NCBI GenBank assembly: GCA_037447655.1
Contig: JBBHKE010002542.1
Location: forward strand, 224,535 to 277,158
Length of the DNA stretch: 52,624 bases
Source of the DNA: Zygnema cylindricum
Lineage: Eukaryota; Streptophyta; Zygnematophyceae; Zygnematales; Zygnemataceae
Reading direction: 5' to 3'
A model generated the notes under the pieces. The model was not told the origin of the DNA, searched no databases, and saw only the letters and a list, made by a program, of their open reading frames with translations. A program made the translations under genes and the position numbers. Shown one piece after another: positions 25,939 to 36,536 of the stretch. Within the stretch, counting starts at the first letter, position 1; every line of letters starts with the position of its first letter.

Positions 25939-26218
25939 TTATACAAGCTGTAAGGTCTAGAAGAAGAAACTGGACAGCTTGCTTTAAGCTGAAAGTGAAG
26001 CAAAGCTGTAAGACAAGAGGAAGAAACTGGAAAAACTGCTGTTACAAGAAGCCTTCAGAAAGTTTGAATAAAATCACCAGTACAAGCCTCCCTGTAACTG
26101 CTTTTGGAACTGCTTCAAGCAGTGGAAGCAGCTGGTTTGGCTAAGGCGAATTTGGCTGAAGCGACAATGAGAAGAGGAGAATGTGTGAGTTCTGATTTTG
26201 CAGCTTCTCCGGAGGCTA

Positions 26219-26225
26219 TTATATA
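26219..26225 (-). promoter_or_regulatory. TATA box of the H3 gene
   Basis: TATATAA on the minus strand, about 285 bp before the ATG, implying a 5' UTR of roughly 250 bp if used. No other TATA-like run is closer in a suitable place. Confidence 0.5.
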
Positions 26226-26291
26226 CGGTTTGGAGTGAGCAGCAATGGTTTTCGGGAGAGGAAAAAGACAGAAGGTGAGCCATGACTGCAG

Positions 26292-26299
26292 GCGGGAAA
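26292..26299 (-). promoter_or_regulatory. E2F site in the H3 promoter
   Basis: GCGGGAAA on the plus strand, i.e. TTTCCCGC in the direction of the gene, a perfect TTTSSCGC site about 70 bp upstream of the TATA box. A near match (GCGGGAAT) lies at about 26446. E2F sites in histone promoters drive S-phase expression in plants and animals. Confidence 0.6.
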
Positions 26300-26506
26300 G
26301 CGAAAATTCGAATTTTGCGAAAGTTTTGGTCTGCAGCTGAAAGTCTGAATTTCAAAATCTGACGCTCGTAGATTACTTTCGTTTTTGGAAGTTCTGAAAA
26401 AATGTCGAAATTCTGAAATTTCAGATTCGAAGCGACGTGAAAAGCGGGAATGAAAACTTTAAAAGTTTCAAACTGGATCTTTCAGATGGAGTACACTCCG
26501 AAACTA

Positions 26507-27014
26507 CACCGCCAATCGCTATTAGAGTAAATAACGCTAATTCGGTGCCCTTTTAAAAAAAAAAAACAACCTGAAATACAACCCATAATTATATTTTTTC
26601 CTTTACGCCTTTTAGGGTTCTTTTTTTAATTAGCGTTTATAACGAAAGTACACCGTCATGTTTATAGTGTGGTATACGGACAGTTTTTTTCGTACCAGAA
26701 TGTACTTTTTGAAATACAAATGTACAAAAAGTCATTTAATGTAATTGCGCACGCATGTGAATGTGCACTGGGAAAAGAGACGCAAACTCGAATATTCAGA
26801 TTTTGGCGTACGAATTGTCAGATTTTGTACGGCTACATATATTGACGTAGACATCAATACGGCGGGTTTTTTTTTTTTCGAGAAACCCAAACTAGAGTTA
26901 GTGATTAATTAGTATATATGTTTTATTTTCTCTTTTTTTTTTCCCAATTAGCGTTAATAACACTAATTTTTTTTTACGCTATTTATTCCTTTACTCTAAT
27001 AGCGATTGGCGGTG
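26507..27014. mobile_element. TA-family MITE, enlarged copy
   Basis: Ends CACCGCCAATCGCTATTAG and CTAATAGCGATTGGCGGTG, bordered by TA. At 508 bp it is more than twice the usual length. A second CACCG-type end near 26651 suggests material inserted within it. Confidence 0.75.
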
Positions 27015-27021
27015 TACTGTA

Positions 27022-27237
27022 CACCGCCAATCGTTATTAGCGTGTAAGTTTTTTTAGCGTATACAAATAATTAGCGTGGTTTACGCTAATTGGGAATTTG
27101 GAAATTTTCGAAGAAATCGTTTATTCTAATTAGGAATTAGGGTTTTTTTAAATAGTGTGGATAACTCTATTTGCGAATAAAATAAAATAAAAGCGGGACG
27201 GAATTAGCGTACACAACGCTAATAACGATTGGCGGTG
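27022..27237. mobile_element. TA-family MITE, adjacent copy
   Basis: 216 bp with ends CACCGCCAATCGTTATTAGCG and CGCTAATAACGATTGGCGGTG. It is separated from the previous copy by only TACTGTA. Confidence 0.87.
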
Positions 27238-27562
27238 TACTGTACAGTAGAGTACATTACTGAACCTAGCCTGTACGGGTTCGCATGTGTAGGCTTTCGC
27301 ATTCCGTACCGTATTCTCGGGAAAAACACGCGATTAGTACGTCTGATTTGAGCAGGTGGCGGATTCATCACTCTTCGATACGCCATCGAGTTTGCGTATT
27401 GTCGACCACCTTTCTGATTTCCAAAAAAAAGGTCATAACGTAAGTGCGATGTTCACCGAATACGATGACGTTGTAAACGACTATTACAGCGACCAATCGT
27501 TCTGCTTCCTACGTGGCATCATCGCGACACTAAAGACAGATATTGGGATATTCGCTACAGCA

Positions 27563-27755
27563 CACCGCGAATCGTTATTAGTGTCAAAGTCACTAATTTG
27601 GGTTCTTAAAATTTTGATATTTTTCACGAAATAGAATTAATAACGCTATTTAAGGACGTAGACCATAACCTGCCACGTCTCTCGCACTAAATTAGTATTT
27701 ATAACACTATTTTTTTTACGCTATTTAAACTTGACACTAATAACGATTCGCGGTG
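27563..27755. mobile_element. TA-family MITE (short subtype)
   Basis: 193 bp with ends CACCGCGAATCGTTATTAGTG and CACTAATAACGATTCGCGGTG. It includes the internal CCACGTC-type segment shared with 22710-22906. Confidence 0.85.
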
Positions 27756-27934
27756 TAGCTTCACAAATTTATTCGCACGCCGCGCAATTTATCAATCAAA
27801 CGAAGATAGAAATAAGGAGACAACTCTTTTACGATATGTCATTTAATTAAACCAACCACTTAACCACATACTCTTTGGTGCGTAACTCCGCCCTACGTCA
27901 GTGCGAACTTGTCTCGTACACCAACGCTTCTATT

Positions 27935-28298
27935 CATAGTTCAAAAGTAGGTGAAAATAGGCCCAGACAATATGCCTATTGTACGCAAAACATACTATAT
28001 GACCTTAAGACCCATATTGTGTTGGTCGCAAAATGAAAAAAAATAGTAACAGGGTTGAGTTGCGCATCGATCTATAGAGAATTAAACGTCATGGCTAAAT
28101 TTTGAAAAACATTCGGACAAAAAATTATTTTTCTGTGAGTTTTCAGTTATTTTTTATTTAAACCGTCAGATTTGGACGATCGGACGGCCGCTAATAAAAG
28201 TAGCGATTTAAGAAGATCACAAGAAAAACTCATAACACAACTTACGATAAAGGCGCCTACAGAAGGCCTACAATAGAAACGACTACTTTTGAACTATG
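27935..28298. mobile_element. hAT-like MITE, copy 2
   Basis: 364 bp with ends CATAGTTCAAAAGTAGG and CTACTTTTGAACTATG. It is flanked by the exact 8-bp duplication CTTCTATT (27927-27934 and 28299-28306). The body is homologous to copies 1 and 3. Confidence 0.92.
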
Positions 28299-28602
28299 CT
28301 TCTATTTGATGATCTTGTACGAAAAAGATTATCTGCTGCTTTCAGTTGTACTTCCACACTAATTAAGAGAGTCCTTTTGAGAACCCACCCCAGCCCAGCC
28401 CGGCCCAGCTCACCTCAGCTCAGCTCTATAAGAGTTTATTAAACCGTAATTTTTGAAAGAAGTACCTTTTTGGATTTTCTTGCAGTTTTTAGCATACTAT
28501 TTAGAACTGTAAACATTATTACGGTTGAGCGGTTTGTGCTGTTCAGTTTGACAGAATCAAACTGTTTGGTTTTTTTTGGATTTTCTAGACCAAATTTCAA
28601 AT

Positions 28603-28817
28603 AGAGTACACCGCTAATTAGTGTTCAACTTTTTTCGTCACTTAAAAAACATATTTTCTTCGTGCACATGTCGGATTGTCAATCGGGCAGTGCCAACAAG
28701 ATGGTGAGGATCTTGCCTTCCAATAACAACCACCAGATTGACAATCGGACAAGTGTGCACGAAGAAAAGATGTTTTGAGTGGCGAAAAAAAATTACACTA
28801 TGAACGAATAGCGGTGA
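28603..28817. mobile_element. TA-family MITE (long-arm subtype)
   Basis: Left end CACCGCTAATTAGTG, right end GAACGAATAGCGGTG. Inner arms are ttcgtgcacatgtcgga and its inverse. It is more diverged than the other long-arm copies. Confidence 0.75.
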
Positions 28818-29426
28818 GGTTACGCTGGGACCAAAACAGAACTGAACCGAACTGGACCAAACAAAGTCAAGCCAAACCGAATAGGACTAACATTGGGTAT
28901 GAGTATATGATGGTAGAGTACACTAAGAAACTTTCATGGAGAATAATCATTTGAAAACAACATGGTTATCAACGAAATTGCAATATTGAATGGTATTTCT
29001 CAATTATGTGCAATGCAATATGCCATTTTGATGAAGTGGTCAGTAAGAATCCACAAAGGATTACAGTTGATTATTTTCAAAACGTGCTCTATATACAACA
29101 CAACGTATTGGTGAAGGGAAATTGCAATCCACTTATCATCATGATCAACTTTTTTTTTTAATGCTCCTTATCATGATCGCCAACGACCAGAAAATAAGCA
29201 AAATCAATACTTTCGTGTGATTCTCAGCCAAAAACGTCGCAACTCAATGAGTTTTTTCAACACCAACAACAACGAGCTGAGAAGCGAAAAACTCGTTGCC
29301 ACTGTGATTCAGGATGGTTGTGGTTGCAATTCTACTTCACTATTCTACTTTGTTTTACTTTATCATTTAACTAGGTTGTTTGTTATACTTCCTTGTTACT
29401 CTACTTTGTTCTTGATATTCTACTTA

Positions 29427-30176
29427 GGGTATGTCCCCACTTGCAAGTAAGGGTTTTTTTCTGTCGTTTTCTTGTAAAACTTAGCGTCGTACTGCCTAAG
29501 TTGCAACCGTACGAAGGAATCGCAAAATTGTAGAGTACAATTTGCGTCATCCTCGAACTTAGAATGTACGAAAGTTTGTTGTCTTGTATTTTTTGACCCA
29601 CTTCCACGACAAAAAATGTCACCTTCAAACTTATGTTTAAAACACATTCGCGATGTTTTAAAACTTGGTTTTTTCGATAAACAAATGGAACATATATTCG
29701 CACGTGTCGTAATTTTCGAAAAAATTCATACGATTTCCAAAGACAGAAAAGTACAGAATTCGCTATCTTTTGTCCGTTTGCGTTCAATATGGCGAAGAAA
29801 GTACACAATTTGATTGGTTTTGTCCGTTTTTGTTCAGTACGATTTTTTTTTTTGCAAGGGTCTCGAAGTTCCGATGTCATTTCACGTCCACCGAACAGGC
29901 GACGCGAAGGCAAAGCGCATCTTCTTCAACCGTGAAACTGCACAGGTTGGAATGCGGTACGTCTACAATGTCACGGTAAGACATGTGATGTCACAAGCAG
30001 TTTTAGAAAAAAACGTGCGACATTACAGATTGTAGACGCTGACAACCGTCACAAGTATTGTCGACTTATACAATCGTCACAAATGTAAGTTACGATTACG
30101 TTCTTACACATAGGGACACTTGAAAACTAAAATACAAAGTAAGTTCGCTAAGTTACAAGTACATAGGGACATACCC
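29427..30176. mobile_element. PIF/Harbinger-like non-autonomous element
   Basis: 750 bp with ends GGGTATGTCCC and GGGACATACCC, flanked by TTA on each side (29424-29426, 30177-30179). A 3-bp TTA/TWA duplication and GG-starting ends are typical of PIF/Harbinger. No transposase or Myb-like ORF inside; open stretches match nothing I know. Confidence 0.75.
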
Positions 30177-30817
30177 TTAGTTATTCTACTTTGTTTTTGT
30201 TATTTTTCGTTCTTATTGAACCTTGTCCTATTTGCCCTTCTTCTTTGCTCTTCATTATTCGTCTTTCAGACATTCTACTTTGTTAGCTTAAGACAGCTGA
30301 ATAGCCCATCGACATCTCACCACGTTCTCCTAACCACCCATGTTACTCATCCCCATATAATAATAATAATGGCAAAAAATAACAACTGGTGGTACAAACC
30401 AACAAAAACAAAGACCTTTGACAAAATGGCAAAACGACAAAATGACAAAATCAATAAGAGCTGGCCGAGACGAGATAAAGCCGTCGACAAACTAAATGGT
30501 ATTGAAGAATGGAAAAATTCGTATCCAATTCCGTACATTTATAATTCAAAACTTATTCAACTGCTATTTTTTCAAAAGCTCGACTTGGTCGATTGTCAAT
30601 TGAACCGCGGCGGAGTGGTCAAAGACAGAAATCAACACTTTTACCTGTTCAAACAAAATAACAATTGAGGGAAAAGAAAGAAAACACATCAGTTATCTCT
30701 CTCTAAACACATTAGACAGCCTCTCCTTACTACTTGAGGGGCCTCTCATGGCCACTCTTCCAACCTCTCCCCTCCACATGACAATTATAGTGGAATCACG
30801 TATATACAAAAAACTGG

Positions 30818-31015
30818 AGGGAGGGAGAGCGGAGGAGAAGGTTGGGGGTGGAGGGAGGGAGAGAAGGAGGGAGGGAGGGAGGGAGGGAAGGAAGGACAAA
30901 AGGAAGGGAAAGGAGGAGGGAACAAGGGAGGGAGGGAAGGAAAGAAGGGCGAAAGGAAGGGAAAGAAGGAAAGAAGAAAGGGAGGGAAGGAGGAAGAAAC
31001 GGAGAGATAACAAAA
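30818..31015 (+). repeat. Purine-rich GGA/GGGA tract
   Basis: About 200 bp of nearly uninterrupted G and A on the plus strand (GGGAGGAAGG units). Such tracts can form triplex DNA. It lies just past the 3' end of the NusG-like gene. Confidence 0.85.
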
Positions 31016-31139
31016 AGAAAAAAAGCCTTTTTTTTCTCTGTAAATACATTTACCTTGCGATACTGTGTAAAACCTATCTGTACACCAAATTAAAGACCGT
31101 TATTAAAAAAGATATGAAATTTCCTCCTATTTTCAATAA

Positions 31140-33062
31140 TTAAAACCTTGATCCACTCCTTACCCATTTTTGGTCGTCTGAAACTTCCTGCACTTCCCCA
31201 ATCGAGTTCTTAAACGGTCCATTTATAACTCGAACTTTCGAGCCAACTGAAAACCGGGATACCTCCTCCTTCTCTTTCAACTCTCTCGCTAATCTTTCTT
31301 CTTCAAATTTAATTTTGAAGTCTTCAAAAGATTGATGTTCGTCTTCGACTCGTTGTCGAAGCCTTTCCACGTCCTCGTCGAGAATTGCGGCAGGAATAAT
31401 CATTACATCGTTTCTGAAATCACCAAACAAGTAAAAATAAAGATAACAAATGGGTACATAAGAAGAGATAAAAGGATTCTATGACTGAAAGGCTCTGGAG
31501 ACACTGAACTAGGAAGAAAGAGCACAGAGCAGAAAAAAAGGGAATGCTAGCTGGGAGGAAGAGGAGGAAAAGGGAGAGAGAGAGGCTAGCCGAGAAAGAA
31601 GAGTGGAGCAGAAAGAACAAAGAATGTAGTTTGTGGAACAAGGAGTACCAAGCACGAAAGATAAAAAGAAAAACAGGACATAGAACAGAGAATTAGACGA
31701 CTGGATCACGTAATCATAAATAAATAAAGTAAAACGGGACTAAAAACAAGAGAACATAGTACATCAAAAGGTTCAATGGCGAGAGAGAACCTATAGTCTT
31801 CGACTGCAACTGGCTAAAAGAGAAAGAGAACGGAAAACATATAAAAATTTGAACACATTGGACACTCAACATTGAATAGAATCTATAAAACACAGAAAAC
31901 CTCAAAACAATGACTGTCACAGTATATCACAATATGGGAACATAAGACATCAGAGTTAAAAAAACGTTTCAAACAAACAAGGACCCTTCCTTCCACATCT
32001 TTAGATGAAAAGAAAACAAACTTACCCACGTCCTACTCTCCGTCCATAAAATCCAATAATTCGAGGTAAACTACGGAAATAGTCATAAAGGTCGCGAGAC
32101 AGTTGAATTCGAATATAAATTGTATTTGGGATAAGTTTGACGACACCCGTTGACAGTTTTCCTTTACTGGTCACCGTTCGAGATGGAACAGTTGGAAAAA
32201 AAAGCTGCAAAAGAGAGGAAAGGATTTGTGACAATTTTTCACTTTTAGAAAGACTTTTTCTGAAAAAAAAATCACTTTCCACAAATACATACAGAGATGA
32301 AGGATCATACAGGCGGTTGATACATAGAAACCATGAAACCGAGAAGAAAAATCAGATCAGTTGGTTGCAACTTTTAACAAGAGAAGACAAAGAAAAAATA
32401 AGCTACACCAATAAATTTACATCTTCACTGAATGATGTGATAAGAAAGATATATGTATAACATGAGCTTGTAGGCTCCTCCAGTGTATACATGGTTTTCC
32501 TTTTGTTTTCCTTTTTGTTTTCTTTACGGTCTCCTGAATGAAACATGAAAATCAGCAGAGATTCATTATCAACAGTGAATGCGTATCTGACTTTGCAGTT
32601 CCCTGAGAATAACAGTCAACCAGAGTCAAATAATTTCAAAAAGTCAAAACGGCCCGAGGATCATTCACACAAAGAAAACCGTTCGGTAAAGACAAAAGAA
32701 AGAGGAAAAAATGGTAAGAAAGAAAATGTCCCTCAAAATCGGCTAGTGGACAAAAAAAAAACCGCATCTACCGGAGTCACTAACACATCCAAAAATAAAA
32801 ACTAAAAATTAAAGAGAGAATAAAATAAACAATGGTAGTGGTTTTGACCCACCTCAAAGGACAATCCGGGGTAGTTTTGCTGCAACCCTTTTTCAATGTC
32901 TTCCTGCAAACACCATAAAACACAAACAATTGAAAAACACGAATTAAAAACATTAAATTAAAACCCAGGGTAAAATAACTGAGGAAAAAAATACACCATG
33001 CTGATTATGTGGGCACGTACGGATCCCAATATTCAGCCATTTCCCCCAATGTACTATTACAT

Positions 33063-33121
<59 letters not shown>

Positions 33122-34916
33122 TGCATACTAAATGTACTATACATTGAAATTTATACAAATCTATAAAAATCTTTTATTCCTGTGCATATCCTAGGAACAA
33201 ATGGCCATAGTACAATCCCCACAAAAATCATGACATCATCATCGTACCAAAATGGTCTTCTCACCCGATGACCCGATAGTGAGAATGTACCACTGAGGAC
33301 CCCTTTTCTCCAAATCAGCCAAACTTTTCACCTCCTCTATTTTCATTGTTTTCTTTTTCCTTGATGCCAATAGAAGCTCATCTCTGTCTACAAGCTCGTC
33401 TCTTTTTGATTCCTGCAACAGTCAAAATTACAAGCACAGTGAAAGTCAACGCTAAAAGTTGAATTCCACGAGAGTGTCAAATAAGAAGGAATAAAGTCAG
33501 TCACAGTCAATCGACGGTTTCCCCTTCTTCTACTTTGGAGAAAAAAGGACACAATCAAGGTCTACTGCCGTTAATGTGGATTTAAAACCAAGAAGTTAGT
33601 AATGCACTAATTTCCTTGCAAATTTTCCAAGTGTAGCCAACCATCACGGACTCACACAACAGCCTATATGGAATTCTCGAAGGCTTCCAAAAGGGGTCTT
33701 CGTGAAACATCCCCTCAATTATGCGAGTAAAGAATGATTATACGGAAAAGGGAGCTCAATTAAGCCTATGTCATATGCATAAATGCAACAGGTAGGACAA
33801 ATGACACCAATAGAAAAAACCAAATGTTGCCTAGGTTTTTAACTTTTTATTAATTCTCCTAAGAATATTGGTTGCATATCCTATCCAAATTGGAAAACAG
33901 AACTCCATGAAACACTATTAGAAATAAAAATTAATTAGCATAAAAGCTGTTTTAGTGTTAATCACCGAAATGTGTCTTCATAACTAATAAATATTTTAAG
34001 TGACTTTTCGGCCTATCGACCTCATGAAGGCATGAATGTGAATGTTAGACGAAAAGGATAACAAGGACACTAAGAACGTATTTCTCAACCCCCCACTTGT
34101 TATTAAGTTTTTAATTTCTGTGAATGCTCATACCTAGGAATAGGAGGTATTTGGTATGTGTTATTGTTACGGAAATCGGGCAACATGATTAGTATGCACG
34201 GAATTAAAATATGGATTTAAATAGACAAATAGCACAGTCCACACCACTTCAAGTGAGGATAAAAAAAAGGCCTACAGCAGGGCTTAGTCTACATACACTT
34301 TCACTCACAGCTACATTGTAAGTCTCCATAAAAATTTGACAACCATAACAAGTAGTTTTCAAATGCATAACAATAATTTTAGGGAGAGGAAAAAGTTCCG
34401 GGTTAATAAAGAAACACATTGCTAAAAAAAAACTACAAAAAACAGACATGAAGTTGCCGGAATGAACTTTTCAACTTTCAAGTGCAGGGTTTATAGAATT
34501 AGGGTTTTGGTTCAGGAATTAGGGTTTCGTAAAATAGCCGTTGCAAAATTAAAGTTTCGAATGGAAAAATTGCAGGCTTAAAAATTCCGAAAAAATTAGG
34601 GTTTTCAAATTAGGGCTAAGGGAATGCATACCGCAAGTTCCGCTCTTCTTGCCTGCCGCAATTTCCGTCTCTCACGTGCTGACGTGGCATCACCACCTTG
34701 CTCCGCTAGCATGGACGCCGCCACGTGGCATCTTCTTAGTCCGCCAGCCAACCATCGGGGAGAATCCGACTGCCAAACGCAACCACTGGTGGAGAAAGTT
34801 CTAGAAGAAGTCAACGGACAAACAAAGTCACTAGAAAGCTGCCACGTGGCAGGTTCCTCTTGAACTTTTCTAACAGGGACGTGAAAAGAGCCTGGCTGCA
34901 GTGAGCACACTGCCAT
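31140..34916 (-). CDS. NusG/KOW transcription factor, possibly plastid-targeted (5 exons)
   Basis: NusG-family proteins bind RNA polymerase and control elongation; plants have a plastid nucleoid version, pTAC13. Exons: 34916-34632, 33412-33248, 32903-32853, 32204-32026, 31413-31140 (TAA); all phases join, giving about 317 residues. Order: leader, charged coil (ARERRKLRQARRAEL then KRDELVDRDELLLASRKKK), NGN domain beginning QWYILTIGSSGEK and ending GFYGRRVG, acidic linker, and a C-terminal KOW segment VGSKVRVINGPFKNSIGEV. The ATG at 34916 opens a Ser/Arg-rich, acid-poor leader (MAVCSLQPGSFHVPVRK) that could target the plastid. An inner ATG (MLAEQGGD, about 34712) would remove it. G-box palindromes lie inside this exon, so the start is uncertain. 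The donor at 33247 (gtacga) is weak but needed for frame. Confidence 0.85.
33067..33120. repeat. (TA)n microsatellite
   Basis: About 54 bp of pure TA in the intron between the second and third exons of the NusG-like gene. Confidence 0.97.
34720..34850. promoter_or_regulatory. Paired GCCACGTGGC palindromes at the NusG-like gene start
   Basis: GCCACGTGGC occurs at 34720-34729 and 34841-34850, with variants GACGTGGCA at about 34681 and GCCATGTGGC at about 34912. The 10-bp palindrome is an ideal G-box. The copies lie within the predicted first exon, so they may be regulatory if translation starts at the inner ATG. Confidence 0.45.
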
Positions 34917-35105
34917 GTGGCAACTATCTCCGTACAATGTGTTCGTACGGTACGGATGCTCGGCGCGTACGGACAATAGGATTTAAGAAGACAAGGGAAA
35001 ATTTGGTGGAAGTTTGTAATTTTAGCTTTTGGGCTTTGAAGTGTAGGCTTTTATGCAGGAAAACAATTGGAAACGCTATATAGTGTTGTTTCGTTCAGTA
35101 TAGTA

Positions 35106-35314
35106 CACCGTGCATCGCTATTAGTGTTAATATTTTTTTCGCCTCATAAAACATCTTTTCTCCGTACACACTTGTCCGATTTTAGACGGATACCGACAAT
35201 CGGAAGGTGAGAATCTTACCTTTCAATCGTGACCGTCAGATCTAAAATCCGACATGTGTGTACGGAGAGTTTAAGTGGCAAAAAAAACATTAACACTAAT
35301 AGCGATTCACGGTG
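35106..35314. mobile_element. TA-family MITE (long-arm subtype)
   Basis: 209 bp with ends CACCGTGCATCGCTATTAGTG and CACTAATAGCGATTCACGGTG, TA on each side. Inner arms are cgtacacacttgtccga and its inverse. Confidence 0.9.
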
Positions 35315-35559
35315 TACTGTACGTGTACTATACGGGAAATTCCAAAACGCGACGGCTTGCAAAGTTGCAATGCATCAACGGCAGTCACGTTCGGAATATA
35401 AATTTGTGAATTGGAAAAAAAATAAAATAATGGCAATGATGCCCGAAGTCATAATCCGTACAATGTAGACACGCACATAGCATCACGTCTGCTTACGTGG
35501 CAGTACGGTGCATCGGCAAGGTCTGGAACAGTGGAAAGGATTTTTATGTAGTCACGCTA

Positions 35560-35769
35560 CACCTTGAATCGCTATTAAGGTTAATAATTTTTTCGCCACT
35601 CAAAACATATTTCTTCGTGCACACCTGTACCATTTGCAATTTGAGACCGCCAATCGAAGCTGAGAATCTTAACTTTTAATCGCAGCCGTCATACAATCGG
35701 ACATGTGTGTACGGAGAAAGATGTTTTAAGAGACGAAAAAAACATTAACGCTAATAGAGATTCACGGTG
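35560..35769. mobile_element. TA-family MITE (long-arm subtype)
   Basis: 210 bp with ends CACCTTGAATCGCTATTAAGG and CTAATAGAGATTCACGGTG, TA on each side. It lies only 245 bp from the previous copy and in the same layout. Confidence 0.88.
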
Positions 35770-36536
35770 TACGTTTCGTACGGGACAATCGGGTCAGGTT
35801 CCGACGCTTTTGGTGATGATATCAAATGCCGTCACAACGCTGTGACGTCCAGACAAAATGCCGTACATGTTTGTAATCATACTTTTTAGTTTTTACCATA
35901 GGATTTTTTTCGGGAATACCGCAAGCTTCTGAAATTTCACACATAAATCACTGTTTCCGATTATTCAACTTTGCCAGAACTTCGCCTTTCGTTTTTTCAG
36001 TTTCGTCTTTGCCATCCACTTTTTTGGATCCCATGTACTCAGATGATTAACCATCCCGCTTTCTTAAAAAAATCTTCTACTGTTTGTTGTTGTATTTTAG
36101 TTTTGTTTCCATGCTGTTGCATTATTTTGTCCGCCATATTCATTTTCCCATTTAGGACCGCTAGATAACCCCTTCGCTTTCGACACATAGGAAAATGTTT
36201 TACAAGAAGAAACAAGACTAAAGTTGCTGTTGCGACATGACATCAAAAAGATAACAACCATCTTTATGCCTCAATTGAGATAAGAACTCTGCAATGAAGT
36301 GTTAACAATAAGAAATGCACAAACTAGCCTACATAAAACAGTAACAAAGGAAAAAAAAGGGAAAGGGATTGCAAAGGGAAAGCAAAGGAAAAGGGAAAGG
36401 GAGGCAAAAGGATTGCATTGCAAGTAAAAAAAAATCCAATAGTCAAAATGCATCAAAATATGACTGTGTGACTGATAAATGTTGCAAACCATAAACAACT
36501 TCACACTTTCAATAAAGCCTTTGAAAAGGAAAACTT

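Larger units (their letters stand above)
26300..31139. other. Transposon-filled spacer between H3 and the NusG-like gene
   Basis: No gene I can support. It holds three short-subtype MITEs, an hAT-like MITE, a long-arm MITE, a Harbinger-like element (each listed) and a purine-rich tract. Open stretches at 27356-27634 and 30120-30668 show no recognisable domain and overlap or abut repeats. Confidence 0.5.
34917..36536. other. Spacer between NusG-like and F-box-LRR genes
   Basis: Contains two long-arm MITEs (listed separately). The remainder, 35770-36536, shows no recognisable exon and should include the 3' UTR of the F-box-LRR gene. Confidence 0.5.

Noticed and set aside
26507-27237. E2F-like sites in the MITE ends (ATTGGCGG)
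   Set aside because: Two mismatches to TTTSSCGC; it is simply the terminal repeat.
27356-27634. 92-codon plus frame (SSLFDTPSSLRIVDHL...) as a gene
   Set aside because: It runs into the MITE at 27563, has no ATG at its stated start and no recognised domain.
29401-29913. 170-codon minus frame inside the Harbinger-like element as a transposase
   Set aside because: No DDE motifs or Myb-like domain; composition is Lys/Phe/Tyr-rich spacer-like.
30693-31143. Ser/Leu/Pro-rich and Gly/Arg/Lys-rich open frames over the purine tract
   Set aside because: Product of simple-sequence DNA, no domain, mirror frames on both strands.
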